Source: Camarhynchus parvulus (lineage: Eukaryota; Chordata; Aves; Passeriformes; Thraupidae). From it: DNA of 64,000 bases. Of this stretch, positions 9,730 through 21,159 are shown in pieces. The stretch is taken from contig NC_044584.1 of the NCBI RefSeq assembly GCF_901933205.1, positions 14,673,001 through 14,737,000 of the forward strand, written 5' to 3'. Each line of letters starts with the position of its first letter. The first letter of the stretch is position 1. The translations under genes were made by a program, and so were the position numbers. The notes beneath the pieces are model-generated. The model was not told where the DNA came from, did not search any database, and was given only the letters and a program-made list of their open reading frames with translations.

Positions 9730-9910
9730 AGCCCCTGTGAAAAACCTTCGCTGTGATTAAGTCAGTGCAATCAGCGGCAATTCGGATCCGTCTTTCTTCG
9801 GGTTATTGTGCAAACTTATCAGCGTTGTTATCGTGACCAGTTTTGTCCTGTGAAACTATTGTCTCATCGGTAGGTGACAGGCTTTTGTTGGGAAACATCC
9901 TTAATAATAA
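9730..9910. promoter_or_regulatory. Candidate regulatory element (retained CpGs, C/EBP- and GATA-like sites)
   Basis: About eight CpGs survive in 150 bases of otherwise moderate-GC sequence. ATTGTGCAA (9805-9813) resembles a C/EBP site and CTTATC (9815-9820) is a GATA site on the other strand, with a second TTATC at 9828. About 1 kb upstream of the LITAF-domain start, it could be an enhancer or distal promoter. This is inference from motif content only. Confidence 0.35.
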
Positions 9911-12900
9911 TGGGTGACTGCGCTGCCTGAGGCTCTGAGCAGGATGAAACCACAAAATGTGTGTTTGCAGGTGTCAGCAGGAGCTGATCCTCGCAATAAA
10001 GGCGGGTGGGAGGAAGAGGACGGGGACAGAGATGTGTGTTTGTATCCCTGCCAGCGGAAAGGCGATAATTATTCCTAGCTGTCCCTTCAAGCAGTATTAA
10101 CTGGTTGATTTCCTACTAACATTTACTGGAAGAGTCTTTTCCAGAAAAAAGGCACAGCCTTGTTGCACAGGTCAGCGAGTTTTGGGGGAAAAGGGAAATT
10201 TTGGGGAAAAAAAAAGAGGAGCATAGAGGCACAAACTGCCCGAATGTGTGGGGTCAAAGAAAAGCAGCAGAGGAATTGCTGGGCAAGGCAGGATGGTCCC
10301 AACGGGTCTGTTTGCAAGGGGTGTTGGAGGGGGAGGACTAAACAGGCAGGATCAGTAGTGCTGAGTTAAAGCATCAGCATTTCAGGGAGAAAAAAAATAA
10401 AAAGGGATTTGAAAATATCACCAGAGAAGATGTGCTGTAATTTTCACAAATCTGGATGAATTGCAGGTGGTATGAAAAATGGTAGCAGAATGAATCATTG
10501 AGGGAATAGGTAGGATGGTGTGGAGAAAAAATCAGAAATACAGCATTGGCCATGTTAAGGCCAAAGATACCAAAGGAGATTGCAAATACATGGATTGGAG
10601 AGGGTGGCTGGAGAAAGGTGCGTTTCATTATAATTGTTATAAAGGAGCCAAACCAGGGGATTGGGAATGGCAGAGGTGTTAACAGGCCATTGATGAAGCT
10701 TCATGAGGATCCCACCGAGAAGAAAAAAGGTGAGTCAGGAGAATTTGGGTAGGATGAAGCTGTGAGAAGCAAGGGAGAAGAGAAGGAGTTTGTCAGCAGC
10801 GACTGTGGCTCAGGAGTGCGGTGATAGACGATGTTACATTATCGGGTGTTGGCCAAGAGCTGCTCCCCTGGGACAGGGATTAGTGGGGAAAATTACAGGG
10901 AGTCTCCAAGTTTTTGTCTTATTCCTATCTTGGTGCACTAAATGCTGGGCGGTGTCCATTTGGGTGACACTTCTGCAGAATTCCTCTCGCTGCGAAACAG
11001 GAAAAAGAGGGAAGAGCTTCTGAATTGCATCCAGAGCCTGTGAGCCCGGGCAGGCGCCTGCAAGAGGCAGGGTAGGAGGCAGTAATGATGGCTAACCCGG
11101 TGAGAACGTGCCAGGGCTCCTGCTGAGTGCGAGCGCACACTGAGTAATCCCGGCTCCGCCCGAGGGATGGGATAACATCACCGGGGAATGGTGTGGGATG
11201 CCGGGCTTGTGCTGGATCCATTGGAGCTGCCGAGCACAGGGGCTGGGGCTGAGGCTGTTGAGAAAGCCCTGAATTCTCTCCTTTCAGTGCCTTGTTCTGC
11301 CCGCAGCAGCTCTGTGTGAGCTGGCAGCGAGGGGCTGGGGGGGCTCAGCTCCTCAGCCTGGGGGGGGGGACACAGCACCAGGGGCTCGGGTACCCTCCGG
11401 GCACGAATGCTGAGCGTCCAGAGGTCAGGAAAGGCACTTTCTAGGGTTGTTTATGCAGCTCTGCAGAGCCTTTAATTCGGGTCACTCCGCTCCTGGTCCC
11501 AGCCCTGCACAAGGTGCCCGGGAGCCCTTCAGGGCTGTGACTCCCAAACCTGCAGCTGTTGTTGCCATAAATTACAGCAAGGGATTTTCCTCTTTTTCTG
11601 ATGCTGGAGAGGGAGATACAGGAGAGGACAGTGTGAGTAGCCCCGGAGGAAAAGCTCGTAGGGAGAAATAGCAGGTAGCAGTTCCTGAAGGGCAGGAAAA
11701 TGCCCTTTAGCTGGCCTGCAGTGGCACCCAGGAGGTCACAATGCACAGCTCAGGCTGATGTGAGCTGCCCTCTCTGCAGCCACCCTGAGCAAACAGAGCA
11801 AGGGCAGAGCAGCCCCTGGGGTGGGCCTGGGTTTGTCCAACAGATTGGCTCCAACTCCTGCCCAGTGCTTGGTTTGCAGGCAGAGCTGCACAGCCCAGGG
11901 GCCCCGAAACAGTTGCCTGTGTTCTCTCGAGTTTTAGTCTCGTCTACACATGGATATAAACGGGTTTGCACGGGAAAATAAAGCTGATTTTAAGTCCTGT
12001 GGAAATCAGTATTTAAAACAAGAAGTAAATCACACCCTGAGGGATATGCACAAAGAGCCAGTTCGGGGCAAGCAAGCACCGATCTCTCCTTTCTGTCCCA
12101 GTAAGAGACCCCAGGGGAGGATGGGCAGGCAGTTTCCATCATCTTCCTCTGATTTGCTCCAGGATCTGGTGTTTGGGTGTGAAGAGCAGCCTGGTGCAGG
12201 CAGGCAAGGCTGATGAGCTGTGAAATTCCAGGGCACAGCCCCGCTCTGCCCTGCCACCCGCAGCTCTGTCCCTCCTGAATGTCCCTGCTGGCTGAATAAC
12301 CCCAGCTGGGATTCATTCAAACTCATCTCTGCTTGGAAAGGGGTCTCATTTGGAAACCAAGGTTCCCTGCAGCACTAATACTTCTTCCAGGGTCATACCT
12401 GGCTCTCAAGGATGGCATCTCAGCCAGCAGTGACTTTATAAGGAGTGTTTGATCTCCATTCCAGCTTCATCTGCTGTCACTGTGGGATTTGCCGTTCAGT
12501 GAGGGTTCAGTGCTCAGAGACAGAAAAAAGGGAACATGGAATTTGGGAGGAAACCCTAAGATTCGGGTGTTTGAAGAATATAGGGTGCTACGTTCAAAAG
12601 TTTGGTATTTTGGAAGATTAGCATTAAAAGATTATAGTAAATGATCTCCACATTTCATGGACATGTGGAGGAATAGCAGTTTTCTGCAGTGGCCTGTTGG
12701 CTTCCAGGACACTGGCCCAAAGGCTCTCAGTTTGCTGAATGTGTTCTGGTTCTCCTGCCATCACTAGTTTAATGTTTTCCTGGGCATTTAGCCCTTCCAG
12801 CTGTGTTTATGAGGCAATTTAAACTTCTGATATTTTGAAGAGTGGTCATAAAATGCCATTGCTGGCAGGCAATTACATCCAGGGCTTGAACAATATCAAG

Positions 12901-15900
12901 AGCCTCTTCCACCTGATTGAAGCAGTTAATTCCAGTTTTTGGCTAGCAATGAAACACTGAATTCCTCAGTGGAGAGATCTTTTCCCTTTAGTCCAGAGTT
13001 GGTCATTTCAGGTAACATTCACAATGTGCTGAGGGTTTTCAGATGTTCAAAAAGGAGTAGTTCCAGCTCTAATAGAGACAAACATAATTGGGGAGCAGGA
13101 CTCAGGTATTTGCCTATTCTCATTCTTAAATAGAAGCTAAAAGAGAGGACTGCTGGCAGCAAATGAGAATTTGGACTTCAGAAAGCTTTCATTATATCTG
13201 GAGTAGACAACCTTTTCAAGGAGATGAAGAGCACTCTGCCAAGTCCCCATTCTTTACTCATGAAATTAATTTTTTAATATCACAGTTATTCTGGCTTTTA
13301 AGCCTGAATCAGGTTACCAGCCTCTTCAAATGGAGAGGATGTAGCTGAGGGGGGCTGGCTGAATGTGCACCAAATTTCCTGGTGCAGACCCTTCACCTGG
13401 TTCCCTTTTCTTGTCAGTTCACTTCCTTGGCTCACTCCCTGCTTGTGCACTCCCAAGGCTCTGGAAAGGCAGGCACTGCCTGGGATTTCCAGTCCTGTCC
13501 CACATCAGATGTCTGTGTTAGGTTAGTCCCTCATGCAAGGAGCCCTGGTCTATAATTCAGCACATTTACTGCTCCTGTTGCTCTCACCTTAAAGCAATCC
13601 AAACCACTGTAAACTTTCCCAAACCTTCTAGTCTGGAATTATTAATAGTAGTTTCTTGCTGTGTGCTATTGTGCCAGCATCATGTTTTACAGAAAACCTT
13701 CTCCCCTCGAGCCAGCCCAGAGAACATTCCTGCCCCTGCAGCCTTCCCTACACAGGACTGAGCAAGGTTTGAGTCCTTTTCATTTCCCTACAGTGAATTC
13801 ATCCTTCTTGGCCATGAATGGTCAGTGACCTCTGTCCTCAGCCTGTGGAATGGCACGAATGCCATCTTGTATTTAATGGAAAAGTTGTCTGCAGAATAGC
13901 CCAGCAGCCCTTATTTCCTTTTCCCAGCCACCTCACGCTGGTGGTTTGTGTTTAAGTTGTCATTAACCAGCAGCAGGTCTTTCTCCTCCAATGTCATTCT
14001 GCACTAATGAACTCCCAGCTTGCAGCTGAAATTTGGGGTAGTTTTTTAAGTGGGCTTCTTTGTTGCATTATAATGCACACAAACACTGCCACAGCAGGTC
14101 TCTAACTTTCCTTATTCTGTGTAATAGATTTTCTGCTTCCATAATTTGTTTCTCAAGTCATACATTTTATTAGCCACTCCTATCTTTCTGCCAAGGTTAT
14201 TAATTAAAACACTGAATAAGATCCATCACTGCTTCCTGTGCTAACCTTTGATGCAAACCAGGTTTATCTATTAAACCTTGTTCCTTAGTTTACTGTTTGA
14301 AGTATAATCCCTTGTTCCCTTGAGATGACCAATTTTATTCACTTTTAAAGGGCACTTGCTGTGAAGGGTGAGCACAGCTGAGCCCTGGGATTGCATTAGA
14401 ACTGGTCCCTCCCTAATTACCATTCCAAAAATAAAGTAATAACCACTAAAGGGAAGTATTGTCCAGTGGTTTGTGCATTAACCTGGACTGGGGAAAAAAA
14501 ATAGACTCAGTTCCTGTTCTGCCATGGTGACGTTTAACAGTTAATTAATCTTGGTTTTCCTTAGCTCTGTTGTGGACAGAAATGCTGTTTTGGGAAGAAT
14601 CTACATCAATTCTGCTGTGACATGGTCACATTTGGTTATGCCTTAAAGCTGGACCAAACAGAAGATGGGAAATGTTGAGTTTAGATCCAGCCCTTGTCCT
14701 CTATGAACACAATTTTGTCTTTCACATTCCCTTTTTAGCTTTCAAAATTGAGGGCAGCCTTACACAGTTGTTTCCAGCCCTTAATCATTACTTTAAAAAT
14801 TGATGTTTGCCAACTTTTAATTTAATTCCTTTATACATGAACATTCCCTCACCAACAGCAGTACCTCATGGGTGGCCAGCATTTCATTTACACCCTTTTA
14901 AAAATAATGTCCATAACTTGTCCTTCAAATGAAAGCTGATAGAGCAGCTCAAGCAATGTGTTCTACAGCATCTGGAGCTGGTTTAGCAACTCTCACAAAG
15001 TCATTATGAATAAATCCACTTAAAGCAAGCAGGTGTGTGCCCTGCTTTTAGGTGTGAGCTAAGACCTTTCCTATGGTGCATTAGTTTGAATTTCTCTCCT
15101 TGTTACTGCTCATTTCCACCCCCTCAGAAAGCTCTTTTTCCTCCCTTCCATCTCTGATCTGTTCTAGGAGAAAAATAAAATATCCTGAGAAAAATCTTTG
15201 CCTCCAGATTTTAGGAAGAAGAGAGAGGCTTGTATATATTCAGAGCTTGCCAGTTCAATCAGGAGAAGGGAACATTGACAAGGGAGAGGCAGAGCTGCCG
15301 CAGTGCCCAGCTCAGTGTGTGCCCCAGCCCTGTCCCTCCCCTTCTCTGCCTCCCCAGGAGCAAACACAGCTCTGATCCCAGCCCACCTGACAGCTCCTAC
15401 CTTTCTGTGGCTCTGGCAAATCCTGGGAGGAGGAAAGCTTCAGAAGGGGCTCATTCCAGCCATGTCTGTGCCTGGCTGTGTGTGAGGACAGAGCCACAGC
15501 AGGGCAGGGACATGGCCCCACTCTGCTGCGACACCCGTGGCTGTCAGCCCTGCACAGGCTGTAATTAGCCCAGTTTGTCACAGCCCCAGCCTCTGCTCAC
15601 ACCTGCTCTGTCACACAAGGAATGCTGTGGGACTGGCTTCCACCAAAGGTTGTTTTGGTTGGTTTGTTTTATTCCCAATATCCCAGAAATTTTCCTTCGT
15701 GCTAAGCTGAAAGATAATGGAGTGATGAGAAGCAGCACAGAAATAACTTGAGGGGATGGAGAGAAAAGTGTGTGTCCCACCCAAGTGTGTGCTTCTCCAT
15801 GAGAAAAGGATGAAAAACCACAGGAACAGGTGGATCTGGGGCTCTGATATTTTATTATTGAGATCAGTGATCATTTTAAATTTCTGACCAATTAAGTGTG

Positions 15901-17507
15901 CTTAGATCAGCAAGGATCTCTGGTAAATATTGATATTTTAGCTGGGATCTTCTTGGTAACCAGGTCTGTGGCTGAACTGGGTTTTTGTTAAATAGATGCT
16001 TTGTGGTGGGTTCCAGATGCCCACCCAGGTGCTCTTGTTCTCCTCTTCAACAGTGAAAATAAGATGGAAATGTTCTCCAGGTGGTGAGATGAAGTCACAT
16101 ACCAATCACCATCCCAGGCAAGTCAGACTTGACTTGGGGAAAACCAACTGAAATTATTACCAATTAAAATATATTGGAAAGGTGAGAAACAGAGACAAAA
16201 CCATCTCCCTCAGATGCCACACATGTGGCACCTCCAAGTGTAACAGTGGCCCTGTGACCCTCTCGGTCAGAACTGTTTTTATTCACCTGAACCTCCTGCA
16301 GAACTGTTTTGCACAAGGATCTTCCTCCACAGCAGGAGCCCATCCCACAAGGATGGAGCAGGATGCCCTGGGTTTGTCTGGCAGACTCACATCTCCAGCA
16401 CAGAACGTGCTGCTGGCTCAGCTCCTGGCCAAAATCTTGTTTAAGAAAGGGCTGCAGCAGTGCAGGAAGCCCCTGAGCTTGGAAAGTCAGGATTGCACAG
16501 TAATTAGCAAAATAGAATTTTCTATTTCCCAGCACAGCTGGGAAACTGCCATGGGAACAGGAAGAAGAGAGGCAACTGCTGTGCACTCCATGTTTTCATG
16601 CCCCTTTGGTCATCTCAACTTGGAAACTCTGGAAACAGATATTTTTGTTGTTGTTAATGGATGTTTTGGTGGGTTTGGATGCTGTTAATGGTGACAGCAC
16701 ATCACCTGCCTCTCCCCAGACATGCAGGACAGGTATAGAGCACTTACTCAGATTTGTTTCACTGCCAAAGAGGAGGCTCAGCACTCAGTGCACAACACAC
16801 ATCATCAGGGCAGCTGCAGACTCACCTCCCAAGAGTCACATCTCCAGGCTAAACTAGAAGTATGAAAGGATGGCTGACAGTAGCTGTGGCTGATCCCATT
16901 TCTGCCTTTCAAATCTTTGCTTTATCATAGGTTTCTTATGTGATATTGGGCAAGTTATTCACTCCTCTAAGTTATTCACTCCTCTGCGTTGTCTTCATAT
17001 AAAGAAAAATAGTAGACTGATTGTAATAAATCAATGTTAAGATGCTGCTTTATTGAAACTCAAATGCTTTGTGGAGAGGTTTTATTTTGACCATATTTTC
17101 TTAGGAAAGTCACTGCATGTTCATACTACAATTTCTTAAAGAGGAGCTTTAAAGTCTAGGGAAAACACTCTGGAAGAAAAAAAAATAAGGAGAAGTGTCA
17201 AAATAGTAATATTGTAGAAAAAAATGGATTTAAGAATAGTCCTTTTATATATTTATATATCAGGAAATCAGTGGGGGGGAAAGGGGCCATTTTTTAGGGG
17301 ATGGATGTTTTTTCTTGTCCTTGAGCAGCAGAGGAGATGATGAAACCACGAGTGCATCCAGAAGTACTCATGTACATGAAATTCTGGCTGTGATGTAGGA
17401 TGGTTTAAGTGCTTAAATATTTCCAGCAGCTTTCATTCCCTCTGTGCTGCCCAGCTGGCACCTGGGCACAGCCCTGCCCTGGCTGCAGCTCCCTGGGCTC
17501 TGTGCAG
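9911..17507. other. Intergenic, no gene recognised
   Basis: All open frames are short and lack splice-site support or a known domain. A G-rich patch lies at 11331-11390. The stretch 13350-15100 is notably poor in even short open frames. No interspersed repeat was recognised with confidence. Confidence 0.45.
11331..11390 (+). other. G-run cluster with quadruplex potential
   Basis: Runs of 4, 7, 10, 4 and 3 guanines within 60 bases, separated by loops of 2 to about 16 bases. The loop lengths are uneven, so folding is possible but not assured. Confidence 0.45.
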
Positions 17508-17719
17508 GGTGCAGGGGCAGTGCCAGCTCTGTGCCCTGCTCCTGGTGCCACTGGGTGCTCTGTCACCTCCTGCTTAGGGTGCAGGGGCAGTGCCAGCTCT
17601 GTGCCCTGCTCCTGGTGCCACTGGGCGCTCTGTCACCTCCTGCTTAGGGTGCAGGGGCAGTGCCAGCTCTGTGCCCTGCTCCTGGCGCCACTGGGCGCTC
17701 TGTCACCTCCAGCCTTTGC
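17508..17719. repeat. 70-bp tandem repeat, three copies
   Basis: The unit beginning GCAGGGGCAGTGCCAGCTCT starts at 17511, 17581 and 17651, an exact 70-bp period with very few differences. The plus-strand open frames across it are repeat by-products. Confidence 0.92.
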
Positions 17720-20700
17720 TGCAGCTGAGCTGGAGGGGTGCAGAGATCCTCCTGCCTCCTGCCAAGCTGCCTTTGTCCCTCCTCTGTGCTGCCCTGCCAG
17801 TGATCCTCCAGCCTGTGGGGGAAGTTGGGGGTTTTAAACTTTGGTTTACACGTGTATCACTGGCTTTGTTTCCCAACTCTAATTACAGTGCTTGCTGTAG
17901 CAGAAACACTGTGAGGCTTGGGAGGGGAGAGATGCTATCAGCCCCCTGAATATCATGTGTGCTATCAGGGACATCAAGGGTGCAATAATCATTATAAATT
18001 AGTCCATCAAGATGACTGCTTTTCCTATCCTTGTGAAAAAAAACCACTTGCTGCATCTAGGAGCTGTTCACCATTTTTGGTGGCTTCTTTCCCATTTTTC
18101 CTTACAGTTTCTCATAGGATGGGAAAACTGGATTCAAGATTTTTACTGTTTTTTTCCCTGCATGAAGTTGGTAGCCCTGTTTCTGACCGTGGATGTTGTA
18201 ACTGTGGAGTTGAGATCAGAAGGATCTTAGCGTGAAATAAAGACTGTCAGTTCTCACCTGGGCATTTCTGCAGAGCACTGCTGGATATCAAGCCCTACAG
18301 TGACCCAGGCAGGGGAAGCTGCCCCTGGGGAAGCTCTGGGAGGTTTGGAACCCAGCCCAGGACAGGACAGAGCACCCATCAGAGCAGTGAGGACAGGTCC
18401 TGTTCACCCACCTGGGCAGGTGGAATGGGGCACAAAGGAGATTTTTGTGGCTCTCCATTGACTTTAGAGGGGCCTCAGACAAGTGGATTATGACTTTTAG
18501 GAGGAGAGCTGTGCCCCTGACTTGTAGGTGGGTGAAACTGAGATTTCATTCTCTCTTTGATCCCATTAAATAGTTCATATGTTCTTTGAAGTGAGATTGC
18601 CTCTTGCTGTTTTGTGCTCAGGTCTAGCCCAGCTGACTGCAACCTCTGCTAGAGCATGACAAAAATATAGTTGAATTGAGATCAACTCATAAATTGATAT
18701 GGCTTCTCTGCTACTGGAAAACTAACAGTGGGTGAAGGTCCTTGGATAATAAAGCTTGGAGAAAGATCGGAACCATTTTTCCAGTTACAGAAAGCAGAGC
18801 CCTTGTGCAATTCCCCCCCTGCTTACACCAGCAGGTATTTGTGTGCAGCCAGTGGGATCTGGAGCTGTGTTTTGTAATTCAAGAAATTCAGTGTCTGTGA
18901 ATATCCCTGCCATTGTCTGCCATAAATGCAGTGCAGGGAGGAAGAATTCTTTTCCCAGGTAAAATGCCAGTTCACTACAGGTGAACCCAGCTCCCCCTGG
19001 CTGGAACTCACCTGTCCTGTTCAGGATCTGAATGCGGCATTTTCTTGGAGCACTGATTACACAAGAAGGGTAAGAGTGACTCAGATATGAAACACCATTC
19101 TTCTCTGATAAGATCTAGAGATGAGTCACTTTAATGTGCAAAGTAAATATTTGGGTGACACGTGGCACACAGCTTAAAGCAGAAACCACTTCTGTGCAAT
19201 GTTTTCCACATGAAAAATTATCTGCAGCATGACAAATTGGACACTGGCTTCTTCTGGTAATTTGCTTACTGAAATAAGATGCAGAAGGAGCACCAACAGC
19301 ACACCATGCAGGAATCTGAAAAATCAGTGTACCCTCTGCAACTCATCTGATCTGAGACCTCAGCCATTGGACAGTTTTATTAACAGCACAACAGTCATGG
19401 GTTTTCTCTTTTCTTTTTTTTTCCTTTTAAAATAACAGTTTTAAAAGCTCTGAGCTTAGTGTCAGAAAGATTGTTATACATCCATGTAGTCTTACTCATT
19501 GATGATGTGAGGCAGAAAACGCTTAACAGTTTAATTCAAAATTAATAATTGAATCAAAGGAAAATGAGTGAATGTCCCTCTTGGTTTGCAAGGAATACCT
19601 TTATGAAAAGTATTTTATTGTTTTCTTATTTTTATTTTGGATTTTGAAAAAAAATCCACAATCCTAACTTGGTATTTGAAAAGTTTTGAAACAATACATG
19701 GGAAAAGTCAGTGAGAACATTTCAAAATTTATTAATTTTAAAAATTTTTTGCTGTTTTTGACCACTGTTAATGGTTTTCAAGTGGAGACTGTTCTGTTAG
19801 GTGAGAAGCCCTTGCACTCATAACAAATTCTAATTTCCTGCAAATACATCCCTGCCACTGACAGAAATCCTTGTGCTTCCAGCCTGGAGCAGAGTTTGGT
19901 GTGGGCAGGGCAGGCAGAGCTGCAGGGAGCCAGGGGGAGCTGCGAGGTCACTGCTGAGCCCTTGGAGCCCCGGAGGGATGGAGCAGAGTGTGAAACCCCA
20001 GCAGACACCCTGCCACAGCCTGGAATTGCATCTCCTGGTTATTATCACACCTTAGCAACTGCTAGAGCCAGAACCATGAAGGATTAGACTCACAGGCTGG
20101 GGAAAAAAAGGGGAATTGTGAAATTTCATGCAGGGGAGCAAAGCCTGCTCTGCTGACTGACTGTGGTGCTGACAGTGCTGGGCTGTGCCTGGCATGTCCG
20201 AGAGGTGTCACATTTTCTGCTTGAATTAAAGGGATTTCAGATTTTCCTAACAATGGGAATCAACAGGGTTGCCACCTACATGATGCATATGACAAAAACA
20301 CCTTATAGATCATCATGCTGATCTGGGAAGGAAGAGCAGTGGGCCCTTAACCCTCAGGGCCATTTGGGGAGTTTGTTACCCGCATCCAGCTAATTAACTT
20401 CAGTGGTGAGGACTGAGATGCTGGAAAGAGCTGATCAGCAGAGCTGGCTTGCAAGCCTGGGATGTTTCTGATGTAAGAAACAGTGTGTGGTCTGAGGCCT
20501 GAATTATTGTCTAATTGCACACTTTGTGCATCACAGGAATAAGAATCTCAGGATTCCAGCTGTCCCTAGAATTCTGTTTTATTTTAATTATACAAGTGGA
20601 GTGCGTGGAAAGGAGATTGAGCACAGTTTAAACAGGCCAAGATATGACTGTGCTGACTTTGCACAGGCTCTGCAAAGACTTGTTGCAAGTGCAACTCAAA

Positions 20701-21086
20701 TGTTTTAAAAGCTGCTCCCCCCAGGGAATCCTGCTGTACACAGAGGGGTGAGTGCACTCCTGCCTTCCACCACAAGGTCTAAGGATGCAAAAGGCACAAA
20801 ACCACAGAGTGCCAGTGCCTGACCCCTCTCTGCAGAGGGGCTGCAAGTTCCTGCAGCCAGGAGGAGCCTGAGCCAGGGGAGCTGTGGCGGGTTCAGCCTG
20901 CGGGAGGCTCCCAAACACTCTGGAGTGCTCTAATTAACTGGGGCAGCAATTAACCTTAGTCCCAGCGTGGGGCTTTGCACTGGAAAATGCACCCTTTTGT
21001 TAATTTTGAGCATGCATAGTTCATGAGTTTGGATGGACTTTGTTTGGTTTAGCTTTTAGGTCTGTGATTCCTGAGTTTAATTTTAG
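17720..21086. other. Intergenic, no gene recognised
   Basis: AT-rich to mixed sequence with only short unsupported frames. It contains a candidate enhancer-like cluster at 19077-19128. Confidence 0.45.
19077..19128. promoter_or_regulatory. Paired AP-1 sites flanking a GATA site
   Basis: TGACTCA (19077-19083) and TGAGTCA (19122-19128) are both perfect AP-1 heptamers, with TGATAAG (19106-19112) between them. Three sites in 52 bases is an enhancer-like arrangement. No experimental evidence is available. Confidence 0.35.
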
Positions 21087-21159
21087 GTAGCCCTGTGAAG
21101 AGCAGAGAGTTGGATTTGATGATCCTCATAGTTCACTTCCAGCCTGCAACATTCTGTGT
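21087..21159 (+). mobile_element. CR1 LINE 3'-end fragment
   Basis: The stretch GAGTTGGATTTGATGATCCT followed by CACTTCCAGCCTGCAACATTCTGTG resembles the CR1 3' terminus in sense orientation (family wording: TTGGACT-type, GATGATC, CTTCCAACC, ATTCTGTG). It is strongly 5'-truncated and diverged, as most avian CR1 copies are. Confidence 0.6.
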
